Origin: Sipunculus nudus | Lineage: Eukaryota; Annelida; Sipuncula; Golfingiida; Sipunculidae | Assembly (NCBI GenBank): GCA_026874595.1 | Contig: CM049316.1 | Location: 74,307,176-74,371,175, forward strand | Direction of reading: 5' to 3' | Length of the DNA stretch: 64,000 nt | Shown: piece by piece, positions 46,380-59,400 of the stretch | Numbering within the stretch: position 1 is the stretch's first letter | Layout of the letters: each line of letters starts with the position of its first letter | Notes under the pieces: generated by a model | Databases searched by the model: none | Seen by the model: the letters and a program-made list of their open reading frames with translations, nothing else | Told to the model about the DNA's origin: nothing | Translations under genes and position numbers: made by a program

Positions 46380-47760
46380 TTCATTTTCATGAAATTACCT
46401 TTTCCATGATTCCCCATACTCTTACAACAGTCTTGATAAAGGTGCCTATTCACGTACCTTTTGAAAAAGAATATGTGATTTCTGTTTTCCTCTGTGTATT
46501 TAAAATGATCTAAGGATACTTTTGGTTGTGAAAAGTTCTTAATTGTCCTTTGTGATAGTTGTATAACTTTTTAAATGAACAATATGTTTGTAAATACAGC
46601 AATGATGTTAAAAGGCAAAAACATGTAACATAAGGTTGTATTTTGCGTTCCCCTACATATTACAACCTGTTGTTATAGACGCAACAAACAGCCTGTGAGC
46701 TCTGATATCTTCAATTTCTTACCTATCTTTTTAATAGCTCCAAAGGATAACCTTAAGTTTATAAACGTCAGATTAGTGATCGGGCTCCTTTAAAACACAA
46801 ACGTTTACACTATCGTGCATAAATTACTAATAAAGAGTACTACCTTTTTTTCTGTCTTTTGACATACAACTGATTAGAGAATTTTATGTTAATATGACCT
46901 GCATAATATTTTATGTAACATGAATCATAACAATCTTTCACGCAGACCTATGTCGCAGACCTATGTCTAACTTATTTTTTTTTTCCAGTGCACTTCATCA
47001 TGAAATTTACTTGCTTGAAGTTAGAGCGAGCTTTTTAGTAACATTTGCGAAGAGATGACTTCTCTTTAATGTGTATTGTAGAAATCGTAATTCAAATTAA
47101 GTCCACAAAAACGTTTTATGACATCACTTTAGGAGAGGAACCGGATCCGTGGCTGCCCACCGATGTGTACATGTAGGATTTTCACAGTACTTCGAGAGAC
47201 TGCTTTATGGACAGTTAAAAGAAAGAAATGAGAAATAAATCGATATTTCTGGGATATTTACATCGATTTCTCCACTGAGGTTAATGAATGAAAACGTGTA
47301 TGGCGTTGACGTTGAACCGGTCCAATGCTCATATAGTCGAGATAATTAACGCGTCCCTAAATTTTCTTTTCCTTGAACTATCAATAAAATATGTGTACCT
47401 GATTAACGAAACTCTGACTCATTTGTTCAGACGGTTTACGGATTATGTAGTCTATGAACTTCTGTGATACGAATTGAACTTTTAAAACGATTGAAATGTT
47501 TTAACACATTCGCTGCCCAGCCAAATATTCCCCCTGTGCCAGGGCCTGCATGAGTCTCGGGGAGGTCCGGGTGAGTTAGTTCTAGGTGTGAAAAGCTGAT
47601 AACGAGGGTGTGAAGTCCATCTGGTGCATGGGCCATAAAACCTGCCTGAGGTGTTATGCACAGAAGGATGTCATAAACGTGTTCAGCCTAATTAGGTAAT
47701 TAGGGCTACCGTCAGTAAAGACCTCAAAGGAAACAAGCGCAAACAAACAGATACGCTCGC
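46380..47760. other. No gene seen
   Basis: AT-rich spacer. No exon-like frame. Confidence 0.45.
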
Positions 47761-47763
47761 TCA

Positions 47764-47768
47764 CATGC

Positions 47769-47844
<76 letters not shown>

Positions 47845-47859
47845 GTGTATGTATATATG

Positions 47860-47909
<50 letters not shown>
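47764..47909. repeat. Long (TA)n microsatellite, two blocks
   Basis: Two long TA blocks separated by about 30 bp around AGACGTGTATGTATATATG. Confidence 0.95.
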
Positions 47910-47911
<2 letters not shown>

Positions 47912-48015
47912 CAATATAGGTTCATTACCTTGCGTCAACAAATCACACCTGAAGAGCCTTCTGGGCGAAACGGACCGTAGTCTGTCATAATGAGCTGGAC
48001 TCTAGGACTGTTTGA

Positions 48016-48155
<140 letters not shown>

Positions 48156-48159
48156 TGTT

Positions 48160-51100
48160 TACACCAGGACCGGGAATGTCCAGTGGCACACGCAATAGCG
48201 GCTCCTCTACACACTCAGATCAACCATTGACTTATTAGTGGAAATAAAAGATGGAGAATTATAAACGTCACAGTTATAATCATGTATGATCATCGAATTT
48301 ATAATATCAATGTATCGATTTAGTATTATTATGGTAGTTATAAATGTCCAAATTACTCGCGTGCCAAGTTGAGTCCCTCGAAAAGTGCATGACTTTTGTC
48401 AAAAAGTAAAAAAAAGACACCATCTTGAGGTCATGGCGCTGAGAGTGTTAGTCAAGTTGCTCAAACCGTGAATGAACCTAAATCAATATAGCTAAGTCTA
48501 TGGGAAAATCCTCAAATAAAGTTCGTCATGTTCATTACCTATATAGTCTATATTTCTTGGAGTAATCTCAATCTGATGATTTTATCTTCATATAGGAAGA
48601 CACTCTCCTGCTAATGCAAGATACGATATATGGTGTGAACGCTGCCGGCCCCTGGCGGCAGGTGATGTAACAAGCTGTCAATTTGCGTGAGTTCTCGGAT
48701 ATCCTGTGAATATATATCCAGTTCTTATATTTGCAGAAACAAGCCTCTTTATTATGATATTAGTAGCATGTTACGTTCTAACCAAATTACCATGTTAGCT
48801 CTGTGGCTATTAATTTTGCCATTTGATGCGGACCTGACCTTGTACATGTATACGCCCACGGAACCCTATTGTACCGAAACGCCGATCTTTAAATTATCAG
48901 ATGTGTTGGATTAAAAATCTTTGTTGCGGATCGCAAAATGCTGGTTATTGGATTGACATCATCGTTCATTTCAACTGCAGTTTTATTCATTTTTATAGTA
49001 AATAAAGTCTCTAAAATATGACATGTCAATTAACATATATTTTATTATATTAAAATACTCCTTTATGTAATGAAGAATGGCATATTTCAACCTCGACATG
49101 TAACAGACTCATTACATCAATGGTTATTGTGTATAAACTGTGTCCGATTTTATGTAAGTAAGTTGGTGTAAGTTGAGATTTATGAGACATGTATGCGTTG
49201 CAGGATTCATTTGTATTTAATTTGTGTTTAATGTTAATGTCAATCGCACTCTTAATAAGTCATCCTAATTTTAAAAAGATCAACTATGTACCGATGGAAG
49301 GATAAGGAAATTGTGTGAATTTTCTGACACCTGTGAATTAATGCAAAAACAACAAAAATCGCTGAGTTAAACATTGTTATTATCAATGAAGTTCGCCAAA
49401 TTTGAATGCACGAAGCACACTTTCAGACAGCATACGTGGACCTAGCTAGTTATTATATTGTAATTGAAAGATATATGTAGGCCTAATGTGGCAGTATATG
49501 TATCGTGGGAGAAAATATTTAAGTGTGAACACAGTTCATCTAGCATAATTTTCTTCATTATATGACAGGCAAATTCGAAAGATGTGAATAGAGAGAAAAA
49601 CTATACAATTGCCTCCCTCGAACATTCACATATTAGGGTGAGCGGGTGATAGGCCAATGCCCCGCCTTCAGTTTCCACGCCCATGTCTTATTAGATAATA
49701 GGTCGAATTCCGCATGCACGTTAACACTTTTGGACAGCCCCTAAGGATCTTTATCGAACTAGGTTAAAGTACCACATTGACAATGTGGGCAATTATCTTC
49801 AAGATAGGCAATAACACATCATGAATCAAACCACAGTTTAAACTTTTGAGTATAGTTATTATGCACTCTGCCTTATTTCATGAGCGTATTGGCGTTGATT
49901 AAACATATTTAACTTTTTTTTGCCTATTCTTACCAGTCCGGCCAAACGTGTTATCGGCACTCTAGATGTGATTTTGGAATGTGCATAAGACTTCGTTATA
50001 TTGTTGCTTTTAGGAATAGTGAGCTTTGTTGATATTCTTCACTAATATGTATGTATATCCAGTTAGTACGCGGTTAAAATAGTGAGATGCTAAAACCACC
50101 GTCAGTCCACAAAATCCCGACTAACTAAACAACTGTTTTAGCTAAACCTCGTACTCATTACATGCATGCTCCGCATTCAGGCCAATGGGCGCAGAGAACT
50201 TTGTTCTTTATGCTGAATTAAAAGTAAATATTAACTCCTTTTCTATGCGTTATAATCCAAAAGTGCTCACCGTAAAAAAAGTAGATTCACAATTATCAAA
50301 TATTTAAGGCTTTACAGATAGACAGAAAGGTAAACAAAGCCAAGGGAGAAATTTAATAAACAAATGTTTGAATTAAGTCCTCATATTTAGTATTTACTTA
50401 TTTTTAAGTTAACAAATTGTATACATTTGTAATATAACATATACATCTGAATATACGTTGCTTTAATATTTCATATTCAAATATCTTAAATCTATATACA
50501 CACAGCATTCAAAATGTATGTAAACAGTGCTAATAGATAAAACTTGATTCATATTTATTATATATTTAATAATAAACAGAGCCATCTTGAAGGCGATCTT
50601 ATTAGAGGCAGATGGTTGGGTCGTCCTTTCAATCGCTGTGAAGCCAAAGTTCTTTTAGGAAGGAATGCCCTTATTTTTCCCTGTTTCAATCGAAACAGTC
50701 GTGCTTCTTTTGGGTGAGCAGTCCCAGGTGCTTTCAGCACAATTTAGTACACATTGTCTCGAAAACCCATTCTTTCTTAGCGCTGCCTGATACAGGGAAA
50801 TCAGCCAGCTGACTGTCCTCACTCCTGACGATAACGTTGGTGTTGAGCTGTGCAGACCCGCAGAAGTAGTAGGTCATTGCGGTTGCACTGCCATTCCATT
50901 TCCTTCTTGCCCTTCGCGCTTATCAGGTTCAACATTTGCGTCCCTATTTGTCAATTATGTCTCAATGCAATATTAGCTTGTCAGAAATGTTATTATAAAA
51001 AAATCGGTCGAACATTTTAGCTTGTCATAAACTCTTTAATAAACTTCTTCTTCATCTTTTCAGATTTGGTCATGGTGGAAGCATATGCGCTATTCAGGAT

Positions 51101-54100
51101 GGCTCTTCTCCTGTCCTGCAGTGGAAGCGTCAGGAGATGGTCTTTCACAAGCATTATCAAACCTTATCTTAGTCCAATGGACAATGAATTGTTGACTAGG
51201 CGGTACAGACATGTAAGGGAGGTCCTAATAAAATGGTAAGGGTAATTTGTAATATACATGTTTTGATGATACCGCCGTTTTTTGCGGATTCCATGAAACG
51301 TTCAAAGGGAAACGTCACTTATATCTCCGAATGTGTGTTGTAATTACATCCTTTTTCTGGAGAGTGAGCTTCATTTATTCTATATACTTTATAAATGTGA
51401 TAAAGTTCTTATTACATGTGTGACTTTTTTATGCAATAGCTTGGAAACTTAGGAAAAAAATCAGAATATTTTGTTGATTTTATCAATGTCTGAGGTATAA
51501 GTTTGTATGCTTTAATATTTATAGAGGATAACCAATCAAAGTAGGAACATGTACAAGAGTATTCAAAGGTATTTCTTTATTAAACAGGTATGGTATAGAA
51601 TTAATATAAGAATTAATACGTCACGGTTATACGATTTTTACATTAATTTTGTAAGGGTGACAGAAGTATACAGGTCATGGTCTGAACGTCAAAAGTTGGC
51701 TGTTTGACAGTATAACCGAAGAAGTTCAACATTCGGATGCTGACACGTCTTGATAGGTTATCCGAGGAAAAGATAAAAATAGCTGATCACTAGTTGGTCG
51801 AATTGCAGACCAAACACGTGATTACATAACTCGGAGCCTAATTCTTCTTCAATTAAAATTAATATGAAAGACCATACTTTGTCAGATATTAACAGGAATG
51901 AAGTATGGAATTCAGGAATCTATTTGACATGATACTCAGACTATTTAACTGGCCAAATTATTTAACTTTTAAAATTATCGTTTTGTACTGATATTTTTTT
52001 GCCACCGTTCATCAAAGCTCATATAAGTCTAATCATTAAATGATACAACCCTATCTAAATGTTTGTCGTGATGTGAGGAAAAAAAACTTTTCACAAGATT
52101 TAGCTTGAGGCCACTGACACTAATTGTCCAATGGTATGGCAAAGAAATCAACGATGGAAAGTTGTTGTAGGGCCGTGGATCGAGTGCAAGAAGAAACTCC
52201 AATTAAGCTTTGGTTTGCAGAGAGAAATCCACAAAGATAGAGAGATACTGTTTCCAGTAAATGATATTTTGAAAACACAAAGAAATAATGTTATTGTTAC
52301 ATTTGAATGCGTGTACAGAGGACCGCCTCGTGTCAAGAATGTCGTGTCTCCTTACCTGACCCCAAATCAGTACGGGGTTAATATCAAGCAGTGCCGAAGA
52401 GATTATTTTAAGAGTGAATCATTCGGAAAATTACATAAGGTTATATTGATCATATCTGTAGAGTTTCGTAAGAGGCGAAGGTGTACATTTATCAAATATT
52501 CAGTCTCTAGAGCGCTGTCATCAATACCGAGTTTATTATGATCCATACAGCTGAATTGCGATAACTGTTTTTATAATTGTCAGCTCATACGCATCAGCAA
52601 AGTAAGTGTCTCCAAATTACAAACAACAGTGCATGCAGCTCGCATTAATTGGAATCACAAGATATTTCTTCCGCAGTTAACATACTTACTTTAACACATA
52701 ACAGTTCCATTTAAAGGCGATTCCCAAATTAATCTGCTACAAAATATGTAATTATGGATTTTCGGCATTTTTTACCTGAGATATTCAGTTAGAATGATGT
52801 TATTTTCAGAACGACGAAGCAAAATCAAGAGTCAACGGGGAAAGCAAAAAGTGGGATAAGGTGATTACGTAACATTAATACTAATACCCTGACCCTATAT
52901 TAAATCGTTGAAGTTTGTATCAAGGTTACATAAAAACTTAGCTGTCTATCTCTCCGTTAGCAAAACTCAATTTAGTAATACAAAATACTTACTTCACATG
53001 AAGATTGACTTAAATTTTATCCAGTGCCACTACGTGCGATGGTCGCTCCTCTAACTACCCAAGAAAGCCGTGTGTTAGGACGCACTGATGCTTCAGTTCA
53101 TAATCACAGCTAAACTACTGGTAAGAGGGCACTTGCGGAAACGCGGTAACTTAACATACAATTAGGTCATGTCATTTAATTCTTTTCACTAGTTATCATA
53201 TAAAAAGCATGAATAAACGTCATTATAACTATACCATACAAATGTAATAGTGTGCAACTGTTGAAGATAAACAACAAGCTCAATATCAGTGTCATCTAGC
53301 CTGGCATCTGGTGACTAAATCATGAACTATTAGCGTTTGGCAAATATGGAAGTCATAGGCGTAGTTGCTTTTCATATCATTCCCTCATAACTGGGTAGGT
53401 ATGATGATAGAAATAAAAAAAAAATGGAATGTTTCAGATAAGACATTTGGTCTAAATATGTCGTTCAATTATATAATAACATGTAAAAATAAAAAGATAT
53501 GACAACTTATAGCGCAACTTAAACAGTATGAAAAATCTTTTCTTAAGCACATCACACATTGTATAGTTGATTATAAAATAATTACAAATAATTAAAAAAA
53601 CATATTAATTAATATAAACTACATCAAAGACACTAAATCATTCTAAAATGTTTCACATTATTTGTATGAGTTTTAATTTTTTTTCTCTGTGGGAGAGCAT
53701 AACAATGTCCTGCATTTCTTATAGAACTGTTTGATGTTACGGTTAATTTACTACTCAGAACTAGATGCGAAGAGATCTGGTGTGATAAGTCTCAGTGAGT
53801 CTTTAATACTCTGAACCAGGTCCCTAATATACTTTTAACTGAATTCTCTGATTAATTTTGAACCAGTGTTAACGTTTCATATATACACTTCTTCTGTCAC
53901 ATTAGCTGAGGCAATTTGTTACCCAGCATGCCATAGTTTGTAATCTCTGTGACCTGTTCAGCTTTCACTGAGGTATTTACAGAAGCAGAGATTTACAACA
54001 GTCCAGTTTTGACACAACTAATGCTTGAGAAAGGATTTTTCCTGTGGGGGAAAGCAACATTTTTCAGCATTGGTGATATTTTCTTAGTTCAAGATAATCA

Positions 54101-54125
54101 CTGCTACAGATCTTCTATCATGAAC
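48160..54125. other. Long stretch without a supported gene
   Basis: AT-rich. Three places were examined and not called: an exon-sized piece at 48596-48661 (phase 1 in and out, DIWCERC), a GC-richer patch at 50570-50940 with a minus-strand frame ending KKEWVFETMCTKLC, and an isolated 136-codon frame at 52131-52541. None has a recognisable domain or a partner exon. Confidence 0.35.
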
Positions 54126-54129
54126 CTTC

Positions 54130-54690
54130 AAGAACTAGTCAAAGTGAAAACCTACGAAAATTGCCAACAATTTCACGTGGGGCAATTCGTTCATTCCCGA
54201 TAATAATAAACGGTGTGTGAATAATCGACACACTATGACGTGTTCCAAAGGTAAGGAATTCAGATTTATCATCATTTAACTTAATCATGTTTGTAGCCAT
54301 CCTTCTACGTATGTCAGCGAGACCCTACTGCAACTGACATGTATGTGCAGCTTGGTCATTTGGAGTTTTAGGACAGAAAGAAATGCAAATTTGATGTTTA
54401 TCTGCATATCCTATCATATTCACTTGATGTTATGCACATATATCAGCAATTGGTTCTACAAAGAGATTGAACAATATGGGACCTAATACAAACCCCTGAA
54501 GGATAACCCGTTGCCAAATTGCCGGGTTTGATTTTGCACGATTACCATCAAGGTCACCAATAAACAATGAGTTCTTTCAAAAAGGTATGATATAACCAAG
54601 GCCAAGATGTTACCACCCAGACCATATCTGTTTTTCAATATATTCAGTAGTAACTGCATGATAATGTGAAACATTTTTTCTTTTCAAAAG
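54130..54690 (-). mobile_element. CR1/L2-like LINE reverse transcriptase fragment
   Basis: On the minus strand, in several frames, the RT fingers-palm-thumb order is visible. First comes RYGLGGNILALVISYLFERT (54640-54580), then a QFGNGLSFRG segment. Next is a VEPIADICA-like stretch (about 54450), the catalytic-loop equivalent GYADKHQICISF (about 54405-54370) with K in place of the second D of YADD, and a LADIRRRMATNMIKLN segment (about 54330-54280). An IIIGNERIAP stretch lies near 54200. Frames break repeatedly and both element ends are missing. It is probably from the same LINE clade as 14402-15120, but the two do not overlap enough to compare. Confidence 0.75.
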
Positions 54691-54739
54691 AAGCCAATAT
54701 ATTTATTTTGATCTTAAGTAAGGCAAGATCTGGGCTGTG

Positions 54740-55189
54740 AAACTTTTTATATGTCTTTTGGTGAAGTTATGTTTTACCTGATTTTTTGTAAGTGATAACA
54801 TTCGAACTGATGCTGCAACCGAGAGTTTTTTGGTCACCATCACCCTGACAACAGATAGAAAACTACAGGCAATTTTTCCCGTGATCTTGACAAGTCTTGC
54901 TGCAGACAGAAAACAAGAAACAAGTCACTCGATGGCTGTCTTTTTTTCGCGGAAAAGCCCTGTTTTGTTGAGAAACTGTTGTACCATTCAAAATTCCTAC
55001 AAGGTGAACGAAAGCGCTACTTCTGAGGTTTAGCATATACAACGAGACAAAAGGTTTCTGAGGTAGGAAGACCAAGTTTTATCTTGATATCTTAAAAGTA
55101 CATACATTTTCGGCAGAGGTGCCTTAAGCATTAAACCTGAGTTCATATTGCACAAATAAACTTGTAAATAAAAAAAATCTTTTAATAAA
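54740..55189. other. No gene seen
   Basis: Short overlapping frames on both strands around 54830-55075 are not convincing. Confidence 0.4.
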
Positions 55190-56226
55190 TTATTATGTAC
55201 AATAAGGTAATTGTACTAAAGTAATGCACCAAAGACAAAATACTGAAATTATTAGAAACGATATTAACCAGAAGCTGTAGACAAACAAGTCAAGTTGTAA
55301 TATGTGTAGACTTTCTGCACATTCTATTAATTATGGATATGTTATTTATTTTCTGACACATCACATTCTTTATGTTGTAAATTGAAAGAGATCGATTGGG
55401 ATTGCCTTGACCGGGATTGCCTTGACTTGGCCAGCCAACTCAGATTTACACACGAATCATAAGATATAACATGGATATCACCTAATTAACAGACATACAA
55501 CCCCCGGTTCAATGTTAGAGTTAAACAGTACATAGTCTTTTGTCAATGCTTAGGCAAATGTTCTTTATCTTATTGGATATATGGCAAGAATATGGTGTTA
55601 TTGGAAAACGTTTTCTTTCTTCTAGGTAACAGTCAAATATATAATAATTACTTGCAAAAGATACCGCCGAACTCCGTCCAGATGGGCAGGTAAATAAATG
55701 AATAAAAAAGATCTCCAATTTGAGAAAAAAAATCCTCACACAAAGTGTTACAGCACCCTTGGTCAAATAAACCCTTGAAATTAATAAAATATTAGAACTA
55801 GGACATAGTATAACACAGGTATAACTTGGACTTGGTTATGATAATCAAACCTCGAGGGTACATCAATAATAATGATAATTTATGAGCAAAGGACTTAAAT
55901 CCCCGTGAAACCCTCTGCCTCATAGACACAAGTCGACGTATTTGGAAAAACTTGCCGGTTAAATTTATGTAGTTTATAAGCTATACATATTTTGATAACC
56001 ACACTATATATCTAGTGACCTAACAATCCGTTTAATGATAAGAAACGTTTAGTCTGACGAGAATGAAAAAGGAACATTTTGATGTGGACAATATTTAGAG
56101 TGAACTTTACTTAAATGTGTGAGAATATTAAAAAGAGTGTTGTGTTATTTCGTGTATTTTGTTATAAATATAGATCAAAAGAAAATGAGACCTACATGAC
56201 ACCTACGTATGAGACTGTTACATGAG
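55190..56226. repeat. Duplicated 3' flank of receptor gene B
   Basis: Counterpart of 32290-33327, diverged by substitutions and small indels but collinear throughout. Confidence 0.8.
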
Positions 56227-56232
56227 TTTATT
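56227..56232 (-). terminator. Poly(A) signal AATAAA, gene B
   Basis: Minus-strand AATAAA about 220 nt after the gene B stop. Position corresponds to that of gene A. Confidence 0.6.
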
Positions 56233-56452
56233 ATTGTAAAGCGATAGGTATACAGAATAAAAAACAACAGGCTGGTATACTGAAAAGATGCAAATATGTT
56301 TAGAGTTATTATCTTGATATATCCATAAGAGCATTAATAATATTACTTATCACAGGTGTATCAGATTTCATGAAATACAAAGGCGTGTCTGCTTCCCCTA
56401 TTGAAAATGACCAAGCATTCAAAGAATTGGAGGAAAAGACCAAAGGTCTGAG

Positions 56453-59400
56453 TTATGTACAGTCTCCGTGCATTTCAATATATCCAGTGCTCGTCTTTCC
56501 TACTCTTCGGGGCGGAAATAAAGGCCGAGTGGTGATGTCATCAATGGGGAAGGCGTACTCGTCCTCGTTGACGTATTCTTGTATATTGAGACCTGAGAAC
56601 GGGTCGTGGCTGTGCCGGGAGGGTAAACTTAATTCCTGACCCTTCACGCAGACATAGCAGGAGGCTTGCGATGTGGGTCGCTCTCTGGTAAACAACACCT
56701 GGGATCTTGGATAAGGAGGAGACGTTGATTTATGATCAGTTAAAGATACTTCGTCTTTCTGGCTCCTGAATAAAGATAAATTATGTAAATAATTTCATAA
56801 ATATTACCTTAGATTTAATATTAGTCTCAGTCAGAAACGGTGTATATAAATTTCATCTCTCCATCAACGTGTAAATTACAACATAAAATCTTAACTCGTG
56901 AAATTTTTCCTTTTTACCCAAGTGCAGATGTATCATTACCGTATTTTCAATAATTGAAAAATCATCTTTGATTCAGAAACATTCCGTTTGCTTGTATATA
57001 AGTAGTTACTTGGTGTTTTATTTTTCTCGGTATAAGAAAGGGTAAATAAACAGCGTCAATAAAATAATCAAGCAATTTATCACAAAGGTTTTCCAATGAA
57101 AATACCTGTTTCTCCTAATCTTAGAATACCAATATATCAGTAGGAGAACAGATAAAATCAGACCAACGATGACAACAGGAATAACAACAGGTTCGATGGA
57201 AACCCTCCTTCCATGATCTGCAAAAGAGGCAAATGTTGAATATATACACACATATGATATTGATTTTGATTCGAAATCATTGAGAGAAAAGCTTCTTAGA
57301 GAAGTGAATACTGTGAATCAAGATTGAGCTATGGGTATTTTGTGTTTTACTATGAATGCAACAAAACAAAACTGACTCAATGGCATACAAGTGGTCAGCA
57401 GCATAAATGCGGATTAGATTGAGGCCATCCTTCCTACGACGGTAGGAGGGGGGTCTCAGGAAGAAGTCTCCATCCTGCGAAGCATAATTTTATGTATTGA
57501 ACATAAGGGAATTCATTTTACAGAATATTATGACAGATAAGATCTAAAGTAGCTAAAAGGTTTGTTTTGTTTCTGGGCTAGTCAGCTAAATTTCTTTTAA
57601 TAACATTTCTTCCAGAAAGGGAACAAATTATAACTTCAATTATATCAATTTATAATTTGTGTTCTTTTTTTTTTTGTTCTCAACGAAATAAAAATGAATA
57701 GATCTATTCACGGAAGTAAGCCTACATAGTTTGAGAATAAACAATACTAATCATGCGTCATCCTCTGCAAATCCAGTAGAATTCCAGCTCAGAAGCAATT
57801 ACGCGTCACCTTCTTAATTTTTTCTTAATGTATTCTCTAATTTGTGTTTTTTGTTTTGTTCCTTACAAAATAAAGATGAATAGATTTATTCGCTGAAGTA
57901 AGCCTACACAGTTTAAAAGTAAGTAACAATCATCATGCGTCATCCTCTGCAAATCCAGTAGAATGCAATCTAAGAAGCAGTAACGCGTCACCTTTTTAAA
58001 TTAAACACCTCCTCTCAAGTCCTGTCTTCCATATAAAATGCCTGATATGTTTTTCATTATTTCTTTAATTTTTCAGTGTTATACTTATAAAAGGAGTTCG
58101 CTTCACCTTTGTCCTCAATATTCTCTTAAACCACGCCGCATATGACACTGTGCCATGCCCTCATTTTAAAGGTTATTATTCCCGCAGTGACATGGCCCAT
58201 ATGAAAATCAATAATTTTTCATGTACAAAAAGTTTTAGTGATTTTCCCTGCTGTCCGCAATGCGAGGAGAGCACCTTTACCGAAAACAGCCTAAATTTCT
58301 TCGGCAAAGACCGGAATGCGACATTTTTGTTATTCACAAAAATCAACCTTAAGCACGGGATTGAGCAGCTTAAATTAGATCTATTGTGTATGTGAATAAA
58401 CCCTATTGTAAGTTATTTTGCCGGGTCAATAAATGTTAACGACAGGTGAGTCTCGGTCATTTTGGCATTTCTTACGTCACCATACAATAATAGTAGAAGC
58501 ACTTCCCCGTATAATGGTAGAAGCGGATCTGGTGAGGGGATGGGCTTGGGTCTTATCCCCTCCCCTTCCTTTTCTTAATGATTATAAAAATGTTTGCGAT
58601 CAAGAACCTCCCCCCCCCCCCCCCCCTTCCAAATATGGGGGTATGAAACCATGTTGTTTGTTACATACTACTGCCATGACTCATTTCAAAGGTTTTTTTT
58701 CCAGTACCGGACCCCCCCCCCCCCATAATCTCTAACGTCTCACATTTAATCCATAGATTTTCCCAGTAATTCGTCATTTATTTTCATTTTTATGTACGTT
58801 TGTATTCCAGAGCAATAGCATTGTATTTCATAAATTGAAGAAATTAAATAACAGGCCCGTGATTAAGATAGCATCTTAATGTTTCTATAACGGGATAGGG
58901 AGACTTTCCGTATTTACACCGAGACGCCCCACTCCCCTTATTCGCCTGTGAATAGGACTCAGCTTTGGCTGGGTAGACCGTGAAAAATATCTTGCAATTT
59001 AAAAAAGGATTTGGACATTTTCACCGTAAAGATATCAACATGTTATAAAAGATTGAATGTTTGAAATCTCAAGTTAATAACCAAATTTTGATAAAATATA
59101 AATATTGTAGCCGACAACACGTAAAGTTTAACCACGTTATGCAAAGTCATTTAAGATAAAATAACATCCTCATATAACAAGTGAAAGGTGCTTCAAAATG
59201 TCCTCTTTATTTTATATTTAAAAAATTGTTCTTAATATGGGATTGGATACTGTTCTCTGAAACCGAATTGAGTATGACACTGTGCTGTTCCTCCTTTTAA
59301 AGGTTATTGTCCCCGGACTACCAGAGTACAAAAAAAAACACCTGACAGAGAAACCTGAAGGCCCTGCAGGATTAAGCACTATTGTGCACATGAATAATGA

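Noticed and set aside
48596-48661. 66-nt exon-like piece, phase 1 in and out, with WCERC
   Set aside because: No neighbouring exon of matching phase and no domain recognised.
50570-50940. GC-richer patch with a minus-strand frame containing ARRARR and ending MCTKLC
   Set aside because: It looked like a processed cysteine-rich peptide, but stops directly precede it and there is no signal peptide or known family.
52131-52541. 136-codon open frame on the plus strand
   Set aside because: No recognisable domain, splice context or homologous copy in the window, and it sits in AT-rich DNA. It could be a chance opening; a protein search would decide.
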